Source of the DNA: Schaalia georgiae DSM 6843
GTDB lineage: Bacteria; Actinomycetota; Actinomycetes; Actinomycetales; Actinomycetaceae
DNA: 64,000 nt
Direction: 5' to 3'
NCBI RefSeq assembly: GCF_000429245.1
Contig: NZ_AUBM01000010.1
Coordinates: 140,258 to 204,257, forward strand
Shown here: piece after piece, positions 1 through 10,850 of the stretch
Layout: each line of letters begins with the position of its first letter
How positions within the stretch are numbered: the first letter of the stretch is position 1
Position numbers and translations under genes: made by a program
Notes under the pieces: model-generated
Database searches by the model: none
Seen by the model: the letters and a program-made list of their open reading frames with translations, nothing else
What the model was told of the DNA's origin: nothing

Positions 1-331
1 CGACGTAGGGCTGGTCGTTGACTGTGACCGTCTCGTAGTCGAAGGACGCCGATCCCACGAGTTGGGCGGCGGGCAGGGCCCGGTCCACCGCGGCCAGGGC
101 CTCGTCGTCCATCGCCTGGCCGTCGGCCCCGGTCACCACCATGTTCGCCCCGTAGGAGCGGATCTCGCGGGCCATCTGCGCGGGCACGTCGATGGCGATG
201 GTCGCCAGGCCCGACAGGGTCGTGGCGCCGATTGCGACCGCCAGGACGGCGATCAGCACACGGGAGCGGCGGCGCAGGACGGACGAGGCGACCATCCGCC
301 AGAACATCGCGCGTTTGGACACCGCGCTCAC
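1..331 (-). CDS. FtsX-like ABC transporter permease, 3' part cut by window edge
   Basis: Only the N-terminal 110 residues or so are present. They contain a cytoplasmic start with a cluster of arginines, one hydrophobic segment (VLIAVLAVAIGATTLSGL) and the start of a periplasmic-side domain with SYGANMVV, the same signature as SYGANIIV in the upstream neighbour. This is the MacB/FtsX permease layout (one TM helix, large extracytoplasmic domain, then three helices). The GTG start overlaps the stop of the preceding permease by 4 nt (GTGA), so translation is probably coupled. In the related Campylobacter p19 iron locus two such permeases and an ATPase follow the DUF2318 gene. The ATPase would lie beyond position 1. 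A GTG 12 nt inside is an alternative start. Confidence 0.75.
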   Translation of the reverse strand, partial: MSAVSKRAMFWRMVASSVLRRRSRVLIAVLAVAIGATTLSGLATIAIDVPAQMAREIRSYGANMVVTGADGQAMDDEALAAVDRALPAAQLVGSASFDYETVTVNDQPYV

Positions 332-1605
332 CTCCCGTGCAGTACTTCGGCGGCGTTGAGCCGCAGCAGGTAGCGGATCGCGGGGATCGACGCGCCCAGG
401 ACCACTAGGACCACCAGGACCGCAACCAGGGCGACGACGACGGGCGCGAAGGCGATCGCGGACCCGAAGACGGTGTATCCGATGATCTGCGCCAGTGCGA
501 GCCCCGCTCCGTAGCCGAGGACGCCGCCCGCCAGGCCGACGACGATGGTCTCCGTGAGGAAGAGCCCGATGATCGACTTGTCCTTCGCGCCGACGGCCTT
601 CATGAGCCCGATCTCGCTGGAGCGCTCCATGACGCCCGCGGTCACCAGGTTCGCGATCGCCAGCGCCGAGGCCACGAGGGCGAGGGCGGTCACCAGCACC
701 ATGAGGAGCTGGGTCTTCTCCAGGATCGTGCCCTCGGATTGGGCGACCTGGCGGACCGGGCGCGCCACGGAGTCGGTCATGACCTCCTCGATCTGGTAGG
801 CGATGGAGGACACGTAGGCGGTGCAGTACCAGGTCTCCTTCTCGGACACGGACAACGACTTGGGGTTCTTCGCGGCCTTGCGCGCCAGGTCGTTGTCGGG
901 GGTGGTCAGGGCGGACACCTCGACGCTGCCCACCGCCCCCTCGCGCCCCAGGAGCTCTTGGACGAGGCCCAGCTGGGCGTAGACGGCGTGGTCGGAGTCG
1001 TCTCCGGCGGTGAACACGCCCCGCACGACGACATCGCGGGCCCCGGAGGCGCCGGTCAGCGAGATCGTGTCGCCGACGTGGACGCCGTGGGCCGAGGCGT
1101 AGGCCGATCCGACCACCGCGCCCGCCTCGTCGGAGTCGTCGGGCCACGAGCCCTCGATGCTCCACCAGCCCCTCAGTTTGTCGAGCCCGGTCTGCACGCT
1201 CTCCTCGGTGGGCAGGTCGAGGCGGTGGGAGAACCAGGTCCCCGTGACGGTGACGGCGCCCCCGTCGGCGCCTGTGGCGGTGACGGGCAGCAGCGGGGCG
1301 AAGTCCAAGATGTTGTAGGTCCAGAAGATCGTCTTGATCCTCACCAGTTCGTCCTCGCGCAGGTACGCCTGCTGCTGCGCGGGGCCCTGCGTGGAGTAGA
1401 GGTCCTGGAGGACTGCGGCGCCCTGGGGGCGCACGATGATGTTCGCGCCGTAGCTCTTGAGCTCCTGGTTGACTTTGTCGCCCACGTTGAACATGACTGA
1501 GAGCATGGAGGTGGCCACGCAGGCGCCCAGGGCCACCGTCAGGGCGATCATCGCGTGCCGGTTGCCGCGCCTGGTGAGCGCGCCCTTGAGCATTCGGAAG
1601 AACAT
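328..1605 (-). CDS. FtsX-like ABC transporter permease
   Basis: The 425-residue protein starts MFFRMLKG at an ATG only 5 nt after the stop of the DUF2318 gene. It has a first TM helix near residues 18-35, a long extracytoplasmic domain (about 40-280) and three C-terminal helices (about 295-320, 345-370, 385-410). The segment MERSSEIGLMKAVGAKDKSI is the conserved cytoplasmic loop of MacB/FtsX permeases that contacts the ATPase. Its position in an iron operon suggests it moves or energises an iron-related substrate with its twin downstream. That role is inferred from the equivalent Campylobacter p19/ftr1 locus and is not visible in the protein itself. Confidence 0.85.
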   Translation of the reverse strand: MFFRMLKGALTRRGNRHAMIALTVALGACVATSMLSVMFNVGDKVNQELKSYGANIIVRPQGAAVLQDLYSTQGPAQQQAYLREDELVRIKTIFWTYNILDFAPLLPVTATGADGGAVTVTGTWFSHRLDLPTEESVQTGLDKLRGWWSIEGSWPDDSDEAGAVVGSAYASAHGVHVGDTISLTGASGARDVVVRGVFTAGDDSDHAVYAQLGLVQELLGREGAVGSVEVSALTTPDNDLARKAAKNPKSLSVSEKETWYCTAYVSSIAYQIEEVMTDSVARPVRQVAQSEGTILEKTQLLMVLVTALALVASALAIANLVTAGVMERSSEIGLMKAVGAKDKSIIGLFLTETIVVGLAGGVLGYGAGLALAQIIGYTVFGSAIAFAPVVVALVAVLVVLVVLGASIPAIRYLLRLNAAEVLHGR

Positions 1606-1610
1606 GGGCC

Positions 1611-2897
1611 CTACTTCGCGAAGACCGGCGCCGCCGCCTCGAGGGCGGACACGGGGACGGTGAGAGTGCCGTTGCCCACCTCGTACTCGATGGGGATCGG
1701 GTTGCACCCGCCCTTGAAGCCGATGGTCGCGATGTTCATCGCCACCTCGCACAGCTTGCAGATGACTTTCCCGTCCTTCTCGTAGTAGCCGGTGGGGCCG
1801 CAGATCTCGCACGCGTCCAGGCCGACGCCGAAGGACGAGCCGGACTTCTGGATGACGATGAAGCGGACTTTCACGCCTGTGGAAGTCGTGTACTCGTAGC
1901 GGTGCAGGTGCCCGTCGGAGACCGTGCTCAATTCGATGGTGGCCTGGTCGTCGACGACGGAGTAGGACTCGGGCGCGGAGAGCTCGACCTCCTGGGAGCC
2001 GATGGCGACGCCGACGGTGATGAGCAGCGCCCCGCACAGGTAGCCGATCGCGGCGCTGCCGGCCATCGTCTTGTACAGGCGGGCGCGGGCGCGCCCCAGG
2101 CGCCCCTCGGCCGGGTTCGCGCCCTCGCGGGGGATGGAGCGCGAGGCCCACCACGTGATGACCGTGACCGCGCCGAGGGCGGCGGCGGCGGCGAGGGTGA
2201 AGACGGCCTCGTGGTTGATGAGCCAGGAGACCACTGAGAACACGTTGGCGGGCATGGAGATGAGCCGCTTCGCCTTGAGGATGCGCACGATCATGAGGAT
2301 GTGCGTGAGCCCCAGCGACGTGATGACCAGGACGGCCGGCCACAGGCGGGGGGACAGGGAGCACAGGCGGTGGGACAGCCATCCGAGGGCAGCGCACAGC
2401 ACCCACGCGAGCGCGTAGCCGGTGATCGCCATGACCGCGGTCGTCGAGTAGAGCTCCACCCCGCCCGACAGCATCATGACCCCCTGGGTCATGGCGGTGG
2501 GGAGGGCCCTGAAGAGCGCGAACGCGATGTAGAGGGCCGCCACTGCCCTCAGCGCGCCGTCCCCGGGCAGCGGGTCGGCGGGGTCCGCGCCGCTCGCGCG
2601 CGCGAGGCGCGCCCTGCGCAGGAGCAGGGCGACGAGTGCGGCGGCTGCGATGATGGCCACGGGGAGCGTGACGAGGCCGACGCTCTGGCGGTTGAGGGAT
2701 TTGGGTGCGATGGTGGCGACGACGGTGAGGGCCAGTGAGGCGGCGGCGCCGGCCCCGATGCCGCCCCAGACCGCCAGGGCGCGGGCGCGCCGTCCGCTGC
2801 GGCCGCGCCCTGGCGCGGGGACGAAGCGGATCGAGGCCCCGACGGCGAGCATTGTGAGCAGGAGGCTCAGAGTCGCCTCACTGAGCTGCTGAAGCAT
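1611..2897 (-). CDS. DUF2318 Fe-S-type membrane protein of P19/FTR1 iron locus
   Basis: The 428-residue protein has about seven hydrophobic helices in residues 1-290, then a soluble C-terminal domain. That domain carries Cys363-x2-Cys366, Cys380-x2-Cys383 and Cys398, the cysteine-rich signature of the DUF2318 family (predicted Fe-S or metal-binding membrane protein). In this family the gene sits between p19/ftr1 and the ABC permeases, as here. The likely role is electron transfer or metal handling during iron uptake (inferred). ATG at 2897 is preferred over the in-frame TTG just before it, because AGGAAAGGA precedes it at good spacing. Confidence 0.85.
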   Translation of the reverse strand: MLQQLSEATLSLLLTMLAVGASIRFVPAPGRGRSGRRARALAVWGGIGAGAAASLALTVVATIAPKSLNRQSVGLVTLPVAIIAAAALVALLLRRARLARASGADPADPLPGDGALRAVAALYIAFALFRALPTAMTQGVMMLSGGVELYSTTAVMAITGYALAWVLCAALGWLSHRLCSLSPRLWPAVLVITSLGLTHILMIVRILKAKRLISMPANVFSVVSWLINHEAVFTLAAAAALGAVTVITWWASRSIPREGANPAEGRLGRARARLYKTMAGSAAIGYLCGALLITVGVAIGSQEVELSAPESYSVVDDQATIELSTVSDGHLHRYEYTTSTGVKVRFIVIQKSGSSFGVGLDACEICGPTGYYEKDGKVICKLCEVAMNIATIGFKGGCNPIPIEYEVGNGTLTVPVSALEAAAPVFAK

Positions 2898-2963
2898 CAA
2901 CGGTCCTTTCCTGGCTGAGGGGGGCCTGCGCCCCCCTCGTGCAGTCTAGTGCCCCATGCGGGC

Positions 2964-2992
2964 GCGGGCCGGGGATGGTCTCCCCGGCCCGC
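2964..2992 (-). terminator. 12-bp GC hairpin between p19-like and DUF2318 genes
   Basis: GCGGGCCGGGGA (2964-2975) pairs perfectly with TCCCCGGCCCGC (2981-2992) across a 5-nt loop. It begins 8 nt after the p19-like stop codon and about 65 nt before the next gene. There is no clear U tract, so it could be a terminator, a partial attenuator or an RNA-stabilising stem. It would let the upstream genes (ftr1, p19) be expressed above the downstream ones. Confidence 0.6.
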
Positions 2993-2999
2993 TTCGTCC

Positions 3000-3632
3000 T
3001 CACCAGTCGACGGAGGTGGGATCCCACTGCCAGTCCTTGAACTCGGCCTTGAGGGGCTCTTTCCAGAAGCGGCCCTTCACGCCGGTCTTCTCGTCGGTGT
3101 GGAGCAGCCAACCGTTCTTCTCCGGGGACGTGATCATGAAGGTCACGTCGTAGGTGCCGGCTTCGAGCTTGGGCAGGTTGATGCCGTAGTGGGGGCCGTC
3201 CGAGGCGTTCATGGGCATGAAGGTGCCCTCCTGGACGACTGTTCCGGACTTGTCCGCGATCTGGTAATCGACGGTGAGGGCGGGGATGAAGTCGCCCGCG
3301 CCGTAACCGAGGTCGTTGTCGGCGACGGCCGAGATGTCGGCCTCCATGTGCATCGAGGAGTCCTTCGCCGGGGTGCTCATGGCGGGCTCCATGTCGACGG
3401 GCTGGAAGTAGACGCCGCCCACTTTGAGGGGGCCGACGAACACGTCGTCGCCCAGGGGCAGTTCCTCGAAGCCTGCGTCCTCGCCCGGCTTGGCGCCGTC
3501 GTCGGCGGACTGGGAGGCGGGGGGGGTCGCGTTGTTGTTCGAGTTGTTGGAGTTGGAGGAGCAGGCGGCGAGCGTGCCCGCCAGGGCGATCGCGGCGGCC
3601 GCGGCCCCGATTCGGGCGAGGGAGCGCTTCAT
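3000..3632 (-). CDS. P19/Tp34-like iron-transport lipoprotein
   Basis: The 210-residue protein starts MKRSLARIG and has a lipobox LAAC with Cys24, so it should be anchored outside the membrane after a Ser/Asn-rich linker. The body shows the family hallmarks: GGVYFQPVDMEP, the HMEADI block, the acidic/aromatic GDFIPALTVDY, and MNASDGPHYG. The Met and His residues in these blocks are the metal (Cu/Fe) ligands in P19 of Campylobacter and in Tp34. It should bind ferrous or ferric iron and hand it to the FTR1 permease encoded 31 nt upstream. Start and stop are unambiguous. Confidence 0.9.
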   Translation of the reverse strand: MKRSLARIGAAAAAIALAGTLAACSSNSNNSNNNATPPASQSADDGAKPGEDAGFEELPLGDDVFVGPLKVGGVYFQPVDMEPAMSTPAKDSSMHMEADISAVADNDLGYGAGDFIPALTVDYQIADKSGTVVQEGTFMPMNASDGPHYGINLPKLEAGTYDVTFMITSPEKNGWLLHTDEKTGVKGRFWKEPLKAEFKDWQWDPTSVDW

Positions 3633-3663
3633 GGGAGGGTTCTCCTGATCGGTGTCGTGGGTG

Positions 3664-5307
3664 TCAGTCGGCCTTCGCGTCCGGGGCGCTTTCCGCCTCG
3701 CCGCTGGCGCGGGCGAGGGAGCGCTTCCCGAAGACGTACAGGCCGACGATAATGATGAGAACCAGCGCCTGGGCGACCAGGTTCTCCACTCGGGGGTAGA
3801 TCCCCAAGAGGTCTACGGTCGGGAAGCCGTTGACGTAGGTCAGGGAGAGCACGTCGGCTTCCTGGAGCTCCTTGATGCCCGACCCCGTGAAGGTGAAGGC
3901 CATGAGGGCGAGCAGCAGGGAGGTGATGGTGAAGAAGGGGCGCAGGGGGATGCGCAGGGCGGCGAACTGGATGAGCAGGTAGACGACGACCAGGATCACG
4001 AGGCCGACTACGAGGCCCGCCCACACGTAGCCCGTGCGGTCGCCCGCGCTGGAGACGATGGGCACGTAGAAGAGGATCGTCTCGGCGCCCTCGCGCAGGA
4101 CGGCCAGGAAGGAGATGAAGGCGAGGCCCAGCAGCGATCCTTTGGTGAGCGAGGCGTCGGTCTGGTCGCGGATGTACTTCTCCCACGCCTTGTCGGAGGA
4201 CTTGTGGATCATCCAGTTCGACACCCAGATCAGCATCGCGACGGCGAAGAGCGCGGCGACCCCCTCCAGGAGCTCCTGGTTGGCCCCCGCCAGGGAGGTG
4301 AAGTAGTTGAAGAGGAAGGCGAGCAGGGCGGAGAGCCCGAGGGCAATGGCGACCCCGGACCACACGACCCGCGCCTTGTCCTTGTGCCCGGACTTGCCGA
4401 GGTACGCCAGGACCGCGGCGACGACCAGGATGGCCTCCATGCCCTCACGGAGGATGACGAGCAGGGCGGGCACGAAGGCACTGAGCCAAGGCGTGGTCTG
4501 CGAGGCGGCGGAGGCGGCCTGCCCGGTGTACCCGTCCAGGGTGTTGGCGTCCTCGCGGATCGCATTGGTGAGGGTGGCGGCATGGGAGTCGACGCCGGCG
4601 CCGTCGCCCTCGTCCATTGCTTTCTTGAGCAGGGAGAACTCCATTTCGACGGCACTGACCCGGGAGCCGGAGATGCGGGCCATGACCTGCTTCTCCATGC
4701 CCGTCGTCTCGTAGTTCTTGTAGTAGGCGTTGTTGACTCCCGCCTTGCCCTTGGCGGGGTCACCGGCCTTGTAGTCGGCCACCGCCTGGTCGATGATCCC
4801 GTTGATCTGCTTGGCGGTCTGCCCCCAGGCGCCGGGGCTGTAGTCGGCGGAGCCCGACGACCCCGAGGCCGGGGCGGCTCCGTCGAGTTTCGCGGCGTCC
4901 TCGGCGATGTACTGCTTGAGGGTGGCGGCGTGGGAGTCGACGCCCGCGCTGTCGCCGGCGCCCATGGCCTGCTTGAGTAGGGAGAACTCCATTTCGACGG
5001 CACTGACCCGGGAGCCGGAGATGCGGGCCATGACCTGCTTCTCCATGCCCGTCGTCTCGTAGTTCTTGTAGTAGGCGTTGTTGACGCCCTCCTTGCCCTT
5101 GGCGGCGTCACCGGCCTTGTAGTCGGCCACCGCCTGGTCGATGAGGGAGGCGATGGTGGTGGAGACCTCCTGCCACGTCTGAGGGTTGGCAGCGCGTGCG
5201 GGGGCGACCCAGAGCACTGCGGCGAGCGCGGCCATCACGATGACGACGAGCCCTTTCGCACTTTGCCGCATCGTGGCCTTGGTGGTCGTGGTGACGAGGG
5301 CGCCCAC
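3664..5307 (-). CDS. FTR1-family iron permease with tandem imelysin-like domain
   Basis: The 547-residue protein has a signal-like segment at about 20-38 and two nearly identical extracytoplasmic helical repeats (about 42-150 and 160-265). Seven-helix FTR1 permease follows. The two REGxE iron-binding motifs are visible: REGME at 287-291 and REGAE at 405-409. The repeats resemble the imelysin-like extension of EfeU/EfeO-type proteins. Role: high-affinity iron import across the membrane, working with the P19-like lipoprotein. I chose the GTG at 5307 because GGAGG lies 7 nt upstream. The ATG at 5271 (MRQSAKGLV) is the alternative and would keep the signal peptide. Confidence 0.9.
   Translation of the reverse strand: MGALVTTTTKATMRQSAKGLVVIVMAALAAVLWVAPARAANPQTWQEVSTTIASLIDQAVADYKAGDAAKGKEGVNNAYYKNYETTGMEKQVMARISGSRVSAVEMEFSLLKQAMGAGDSAGVDSHAATLKQYIAEDAAKLDGAAPASGSSGSADYSPGAWGQTAKQINGIIDQAVADYKAGDPAKGKAGVNNAYYKNYETTGMEKQVMARISGSRVSAVEMEFSLLKKAMDEGDGAGVDSHAATLTNAIREDANTLDGYTGQAASAASQTTPWLSAFVPALLVILREGMEAILVVAAVLAYLGKSGHKDKARVVWSGVAIALGLSALLAFLFNYFTSLAGANQELLEGVAALFAVAMLIWVSNWMIHKSSDKAWEKYIRDQTDASLTKGSLLGLAFISFLAVLREGAETILFYVPIVSSAGDRTGYVWAGLVVGLVILVVVYLLIQFAALRIPLRPFFTITSLLLALMAFTFTGSGIKELQEADVLSLTYVNGFPTVDLLGIYPRVENLVAQALVLIIIVGLYVFGKRSLARASGEAESAPDAKAD
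4631..5085 (-). repeat. Near-identical duplicated imelysin-like coding repeat
   Basis: A 107-bp block is identical at 4631-4737 and 4979-5085 (offset 348 nt, i.e. 116 codons). Similarity extends on both sides to about 300 nt. The duplication is in frame and sits inside the FTR1 gene. Nucleotide identity, including synonymous positions, suggests a recent duplication or gene conversion. Confidence 0.9.
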
Positions 5308-5558
5308 GGTCTTGCCTCCTGGTCGGCGGGCCTGTCGGCCCTGTTGGGATTTCCGCGTCCCAGCGTAGCCACCTTGCCATGAGGGCGTAAATATTAAAGT
5401 AAGCACACCCTGAATTGTGACCAACGCCGGGGGGCGCATAGCGCCAGCCCCGCACCCGCGTAACGGACCTTGGTCCCACAGTTGTGGACGAGTCCCGCGA
5501 TCGCCCGTCCGACCGGCACCGAAGCCGTAACAGGGCCACACGCAATCCCGCAGCGAAC
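5308..5558 (-). promoter_or_regulatory. Upstream region of iron operon; weak iron-box-like site
   Basis: No gene is seen. An AT-rich patch (about 5386-5402) contains TAATAT and TATTTA on the minus strand, plausible -10 elements, but no good -35 at the right spacing. Positions 5394-5412 match the DtxR/IdeR consensus at about 11 of 19 bases by eye. That is borderline, so iron control is suggested mainly by the operon content. Confidence 0.3.
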
Positions 5559-5591
5559 GGGGCCGTGGCCGGTCGTACCGGCCACGGCCCC
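5559..5591 (-). terminator. 15-bp stem terminator after ppdK
   Basis: GGGGCCGTGGCCGGT (5559-5573) and ACCGGCCACGGCCCC (5577-5591) form a perfect 15-bp stem with a 3-nt loop. It lies 29 nt beyond the ppdK stop. It separates ppdK from the iron operon on the same strand. Confidence 0.75.
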
Positions 5592-5619
5592 GCCGCGTCA
5601 CCTCACACGGGCGCCGGGC

Positions 5620-8331
<2,712 letters not shown>

Positions 8332-8361
8332 CGTGGTCCTCAACTTCCGTTCGTCATTGAC

Positions 8362-8379
8362 CGGCCCAGCACTGGGCCG
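8362..8379 (-). promoter_or_regulatory. 18-bp palindrome in the ppdK leader
   Basis: CGGCCCAG (8362-8369) and CTGGGCCG (8372-8379) are perfect inverted repeats around a CA centre, 31 nt upstream of the ppdK start codon. The compact symmetry fits a repressor operator better than an RNA hairpin, because the loop would be only 2 nt. No regulator is identifiable in the window. Confidence 0.35.
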
Positions 8380-8449
8380 CTGCCGCCGATAAGTGTACAT
8401 GGGATTAGGGACCAAGGTCACTTCCGGCGCGGTGTTGCGGCGTTGGACG

Positions 8450-8485
8450 GCGCGGGGGCGGGCCCCGATGGACCCGCCCCCGCGC
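8450..8485 (-). terminator. 13-bp stem terminator after the FHA gene
   Basis: GCGCGGGGGCGGG (8450-8462) pairs with CCCGCCCCCGCGC (8473-8485) across a 10-nt loop. It lies about 10 nt downstream of the FHA stop codon and closes the kinase cluster transcript. Confidence 0.7.
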
Positions 8486-8494
8486 TCGAGGGGT

Positions 8495-9953
8495 TCAGCG
8501 GACTCTGAACTCGATGGTGGTGCCCTCGCCGACATCCACCAGATCGCCGTCGTTCAGGGCGATGGTGACCATCGGCGTGACGTCCTGGAAGCTCCCGTCG
8601 GCGTGGCGCAGGATCGTGCCGTTCGCCGATCCCAGGTCCATGAGGGACCACGCGCCCGGGGCCGTCATCATAACGGCGCAGTGGGAGCGGGAGATCTCCG
8701 TCGCGGGGCTGGGGACGCGCAGGACGGTCGCCATGGGGCGCCCGGTGAGGGCGCGCGCGTCGGGGTCCCTGCCGATGATGACATCGCGGCTGACCTCCAC
8801 GGGCACGGTGCCGCCGTGGATGAGGAAGGCGACGGGGGCGGAGGGGCCGACGTTGTGGGGGGCCCGGCGCGCCTGGGTGGCCTCCGCGTTCATCCCCGCC
8901 AGCACGTCGGGGGCGATCTCCTCGTAGGAGTCCTCCGAGGGCGGGGGCACCGTGGTGACGGGGGGCCGCGCTACTGGAGGCTGGGCCGCCTGGGGCCGCG
9001 CCACCGGAGGCTGGGCCGCCTGGGGCCGGGCGACGGGCGGCTGATCGACAAGGGTCTGGGCCATGGAGTCCTCCTCGTCCGCCCCGGTGGCGGCGGGCAC
9101 CTGGGGGGCCCCAACCGCCCGGGAAGGGGGAGTCGGATCCGGCGCCCTGCTCGGATCCGGCGCCCTGTTCGGACCCGGTGGCCTGCTCGGCTGCTGCCTC
9201 CTGCCCCTCCTTCGGGGCGCCGCCGTCCTCGACGGGGTCGGCGGCGTGCCTGGGGCGCTCCCTGGGGGCCCTGGCCGCCGAGGAGTCGTCGGAGGGCATG
9301 GTCGCGACGACCGGCTCGGCGACGACCGCCAGTGATTCGGCGGCGGGCGCGGAGGAGCGCTCGTCCTTCTTGAGGGTCGCGAGGAACTTCGCCTCGGCCG
9401 CGGCGATATCGTATGCCTCGGTATCCCTGGGCGACTCGGGGACCGCGGCGACTGGGCGCTGGGTGGGAGTCTCCGTGGAGTGGATGAGGAAGCCCATGGT
9501 GTCGACGGGCAACGAGGCGAGGGCCTCCAACTCGTCCAGGGACCGTCCGATGCGGATCTCTCCCGCTTCGACGCGGTCGGCGGCCGGAACCATCCAGGTG
9601 ACCTCGTCGCCGTCGACGATGGTCGCCTCGAAGGTCTGCCACTCGCCGGGGTTGAAGGGCCAGGCCCAGATGGGGTCGGTCCACACCTGCTCGGCGATCT
9701 GCCCGGCGCTGCGCATGCGCAGTTGAATGGCGCCGAGGACCGTGAGGTAGGGCTGCTCGCCGGCGCAGTCGAGCAGCAGCGCGCTGTCGCCGTCGGCCTG
9801 GACCTGGGCGAGCCACGTCTGCGTGTCCGCGCGGCCCCAGACGACGTCTGCGGCGCCATCGGCCAAAGACAGCGGCACGAGGGCCGCGCCGAGCGGCCCC
9901 ATCACGAGTATCGCGCCCTGGCCTCGGCACAAGAAGCGACCAATCTGAAGCAT
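8495..9953 (-). CDS. fha: FHA-domain protein with apparent 1-nt frameshift
   Basis: The gene starts with an ATG sharing one base with the PP2C stop (TGATG), giving MLQIGRFLCRGQGAIL and about 275 well-formed residues. The C-terminal FHA domain (GRDPDA, SRSH, NGTIL) lies in the +1 frame and ends at 8495. The total span is 3n+1 nt (1,459), so one extra base would explain it. The switch lies at about 9100-9150, in G/C runs near the PFP and GAPQVP codons; codon choice looks natural on each side. Corrected length would be about 485 residues. FHA domains bind phosphothreonine, so it is the expected reader of the adjacent kinase. Alternatively a separate 189-residue FHA protein starts at ATG 9064, which has a good GAGGAGG site. 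A sequencing error is also possible. A 30-bp repeat encodes PPVARPQAAQ three times. Confidence 0.75.
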
Positions 9954-10825
9954 CAGTTACTGCCTTTTCTCAGTGGAGCCCGCCGCGCCGTGTGGGGCGA
10001 CGCGGGGCGGACTGGTTGGATGACTCGGGTCATTGCGTGCGGATCCGATATTAGTCGGGACGCACTTGCTGCGTAAACTACCACGGCGGTCGCGTTATCA
10101 CGAGTCCCAGCGGACAGTGCGGCGCTCACGAGGTGGTCCGCGATGCCCTGGGGCCCGCGCCCCGCGGTCACGATCGAGCACATCTGCGCGTCCGTGAGCG
10201 CTCCGTGGATACCATCAGAGCATACGACGGCGTAGTCGCCTTCGCACAGGGGCATGAGGGTGTAGTCGGCGCTGACGGAACCGGTGAGCCCACCGCCCAG
10301 GGCCTTGGTGACGACGTTGGACGGCGGGATGATCTGGGGGGTCCCCAGCTCCTCAGCCATGTCCCGTGCCTCCTGGACGGCCGAGTGGTCGTGGGTGATC
10401 GGACTGATCCGCCCGTTGCCGACCACGTAGACGCGGGAGTCCCCGATATTGAGGGAGAGCCAGTAGGGGCCTTCATCCGTGTCGAGGGCGAGGACGCCGG
10501 TGAGCGTGGTGCCCGGGGCGTTCTGCGCGCCAGCGGCCCCGGCGAGGGCGCTGACCCGGTCCCCCGCTTCCTCGACGGCCTCGGACAGGTCCACAAGGTC
10601 CGCCGCACGTGCCCCGAGGCGCTCCTCGCCGAGGTACTCGCGCAAGGTTTCCACGGCGGTCCTCGAGGCGCGGGCCCCTCCGAGGTGGCCGCCCATGCCG
10701 TCGGCCACCGCGAAGAAGGGGGGAGCGGCGAGCCACGAGTCCTCGTTCTCGCTGCGCACCGGGCCGATATCGGTGGCCGCCCCCCATTTCAGGGTTAATT
10801 CGCGGTTGTACTCCCCCACCGTCAT
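9953..10825 (-). CDS. PP2C-family Ser/Thr protein phosphatase
   Basis: The 290-residue protein carries all metal-binding PP2C motifs: SENEDS at 25-30, ADGMGGH at 41-47, NIGDSRVY, SDGIHG and DNATAVVV. It is cytosolic, with no TM segment. It should dephosphorylate substrates of the kinase encoded immediately upstream, 25 nt away. It shares one base with the start of the FHA gene. In bifidobacterial PFNA clusters a PP2C gene (prpC) sits in the same place. C-terminal residues 255-290 are basic and probably disordered. Confidence 0.92.
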   Translation of the reverse strand: MTVGEYNRELTLKWGAATDIGPVRSENEDSWLAAPPFFAVADGMGGHLGGARASRTAVETLREYLGEERLGARAADLVDLSEAVEEAGDRVSALAGAAGAQNAPGTTLTGVLALDTDEGPYWLSLNIGDSRVYVVGNGRISPITHDHSAVQEARDMAEELGTPQIIPPSNVVTKALGGGLTGSVSADYTLMPLCEGDYAVVCSDGIHGALTDAQMCSIVTAGRGPQGIADHLVSAALSAGTRDNATAVVVYAASASRLISDPHAMTRVIQPVRPASPHTARRAPLRKGSN

Positions 10826-10850
10826 AACGGACTTCTTTCTCTCGCACTGC

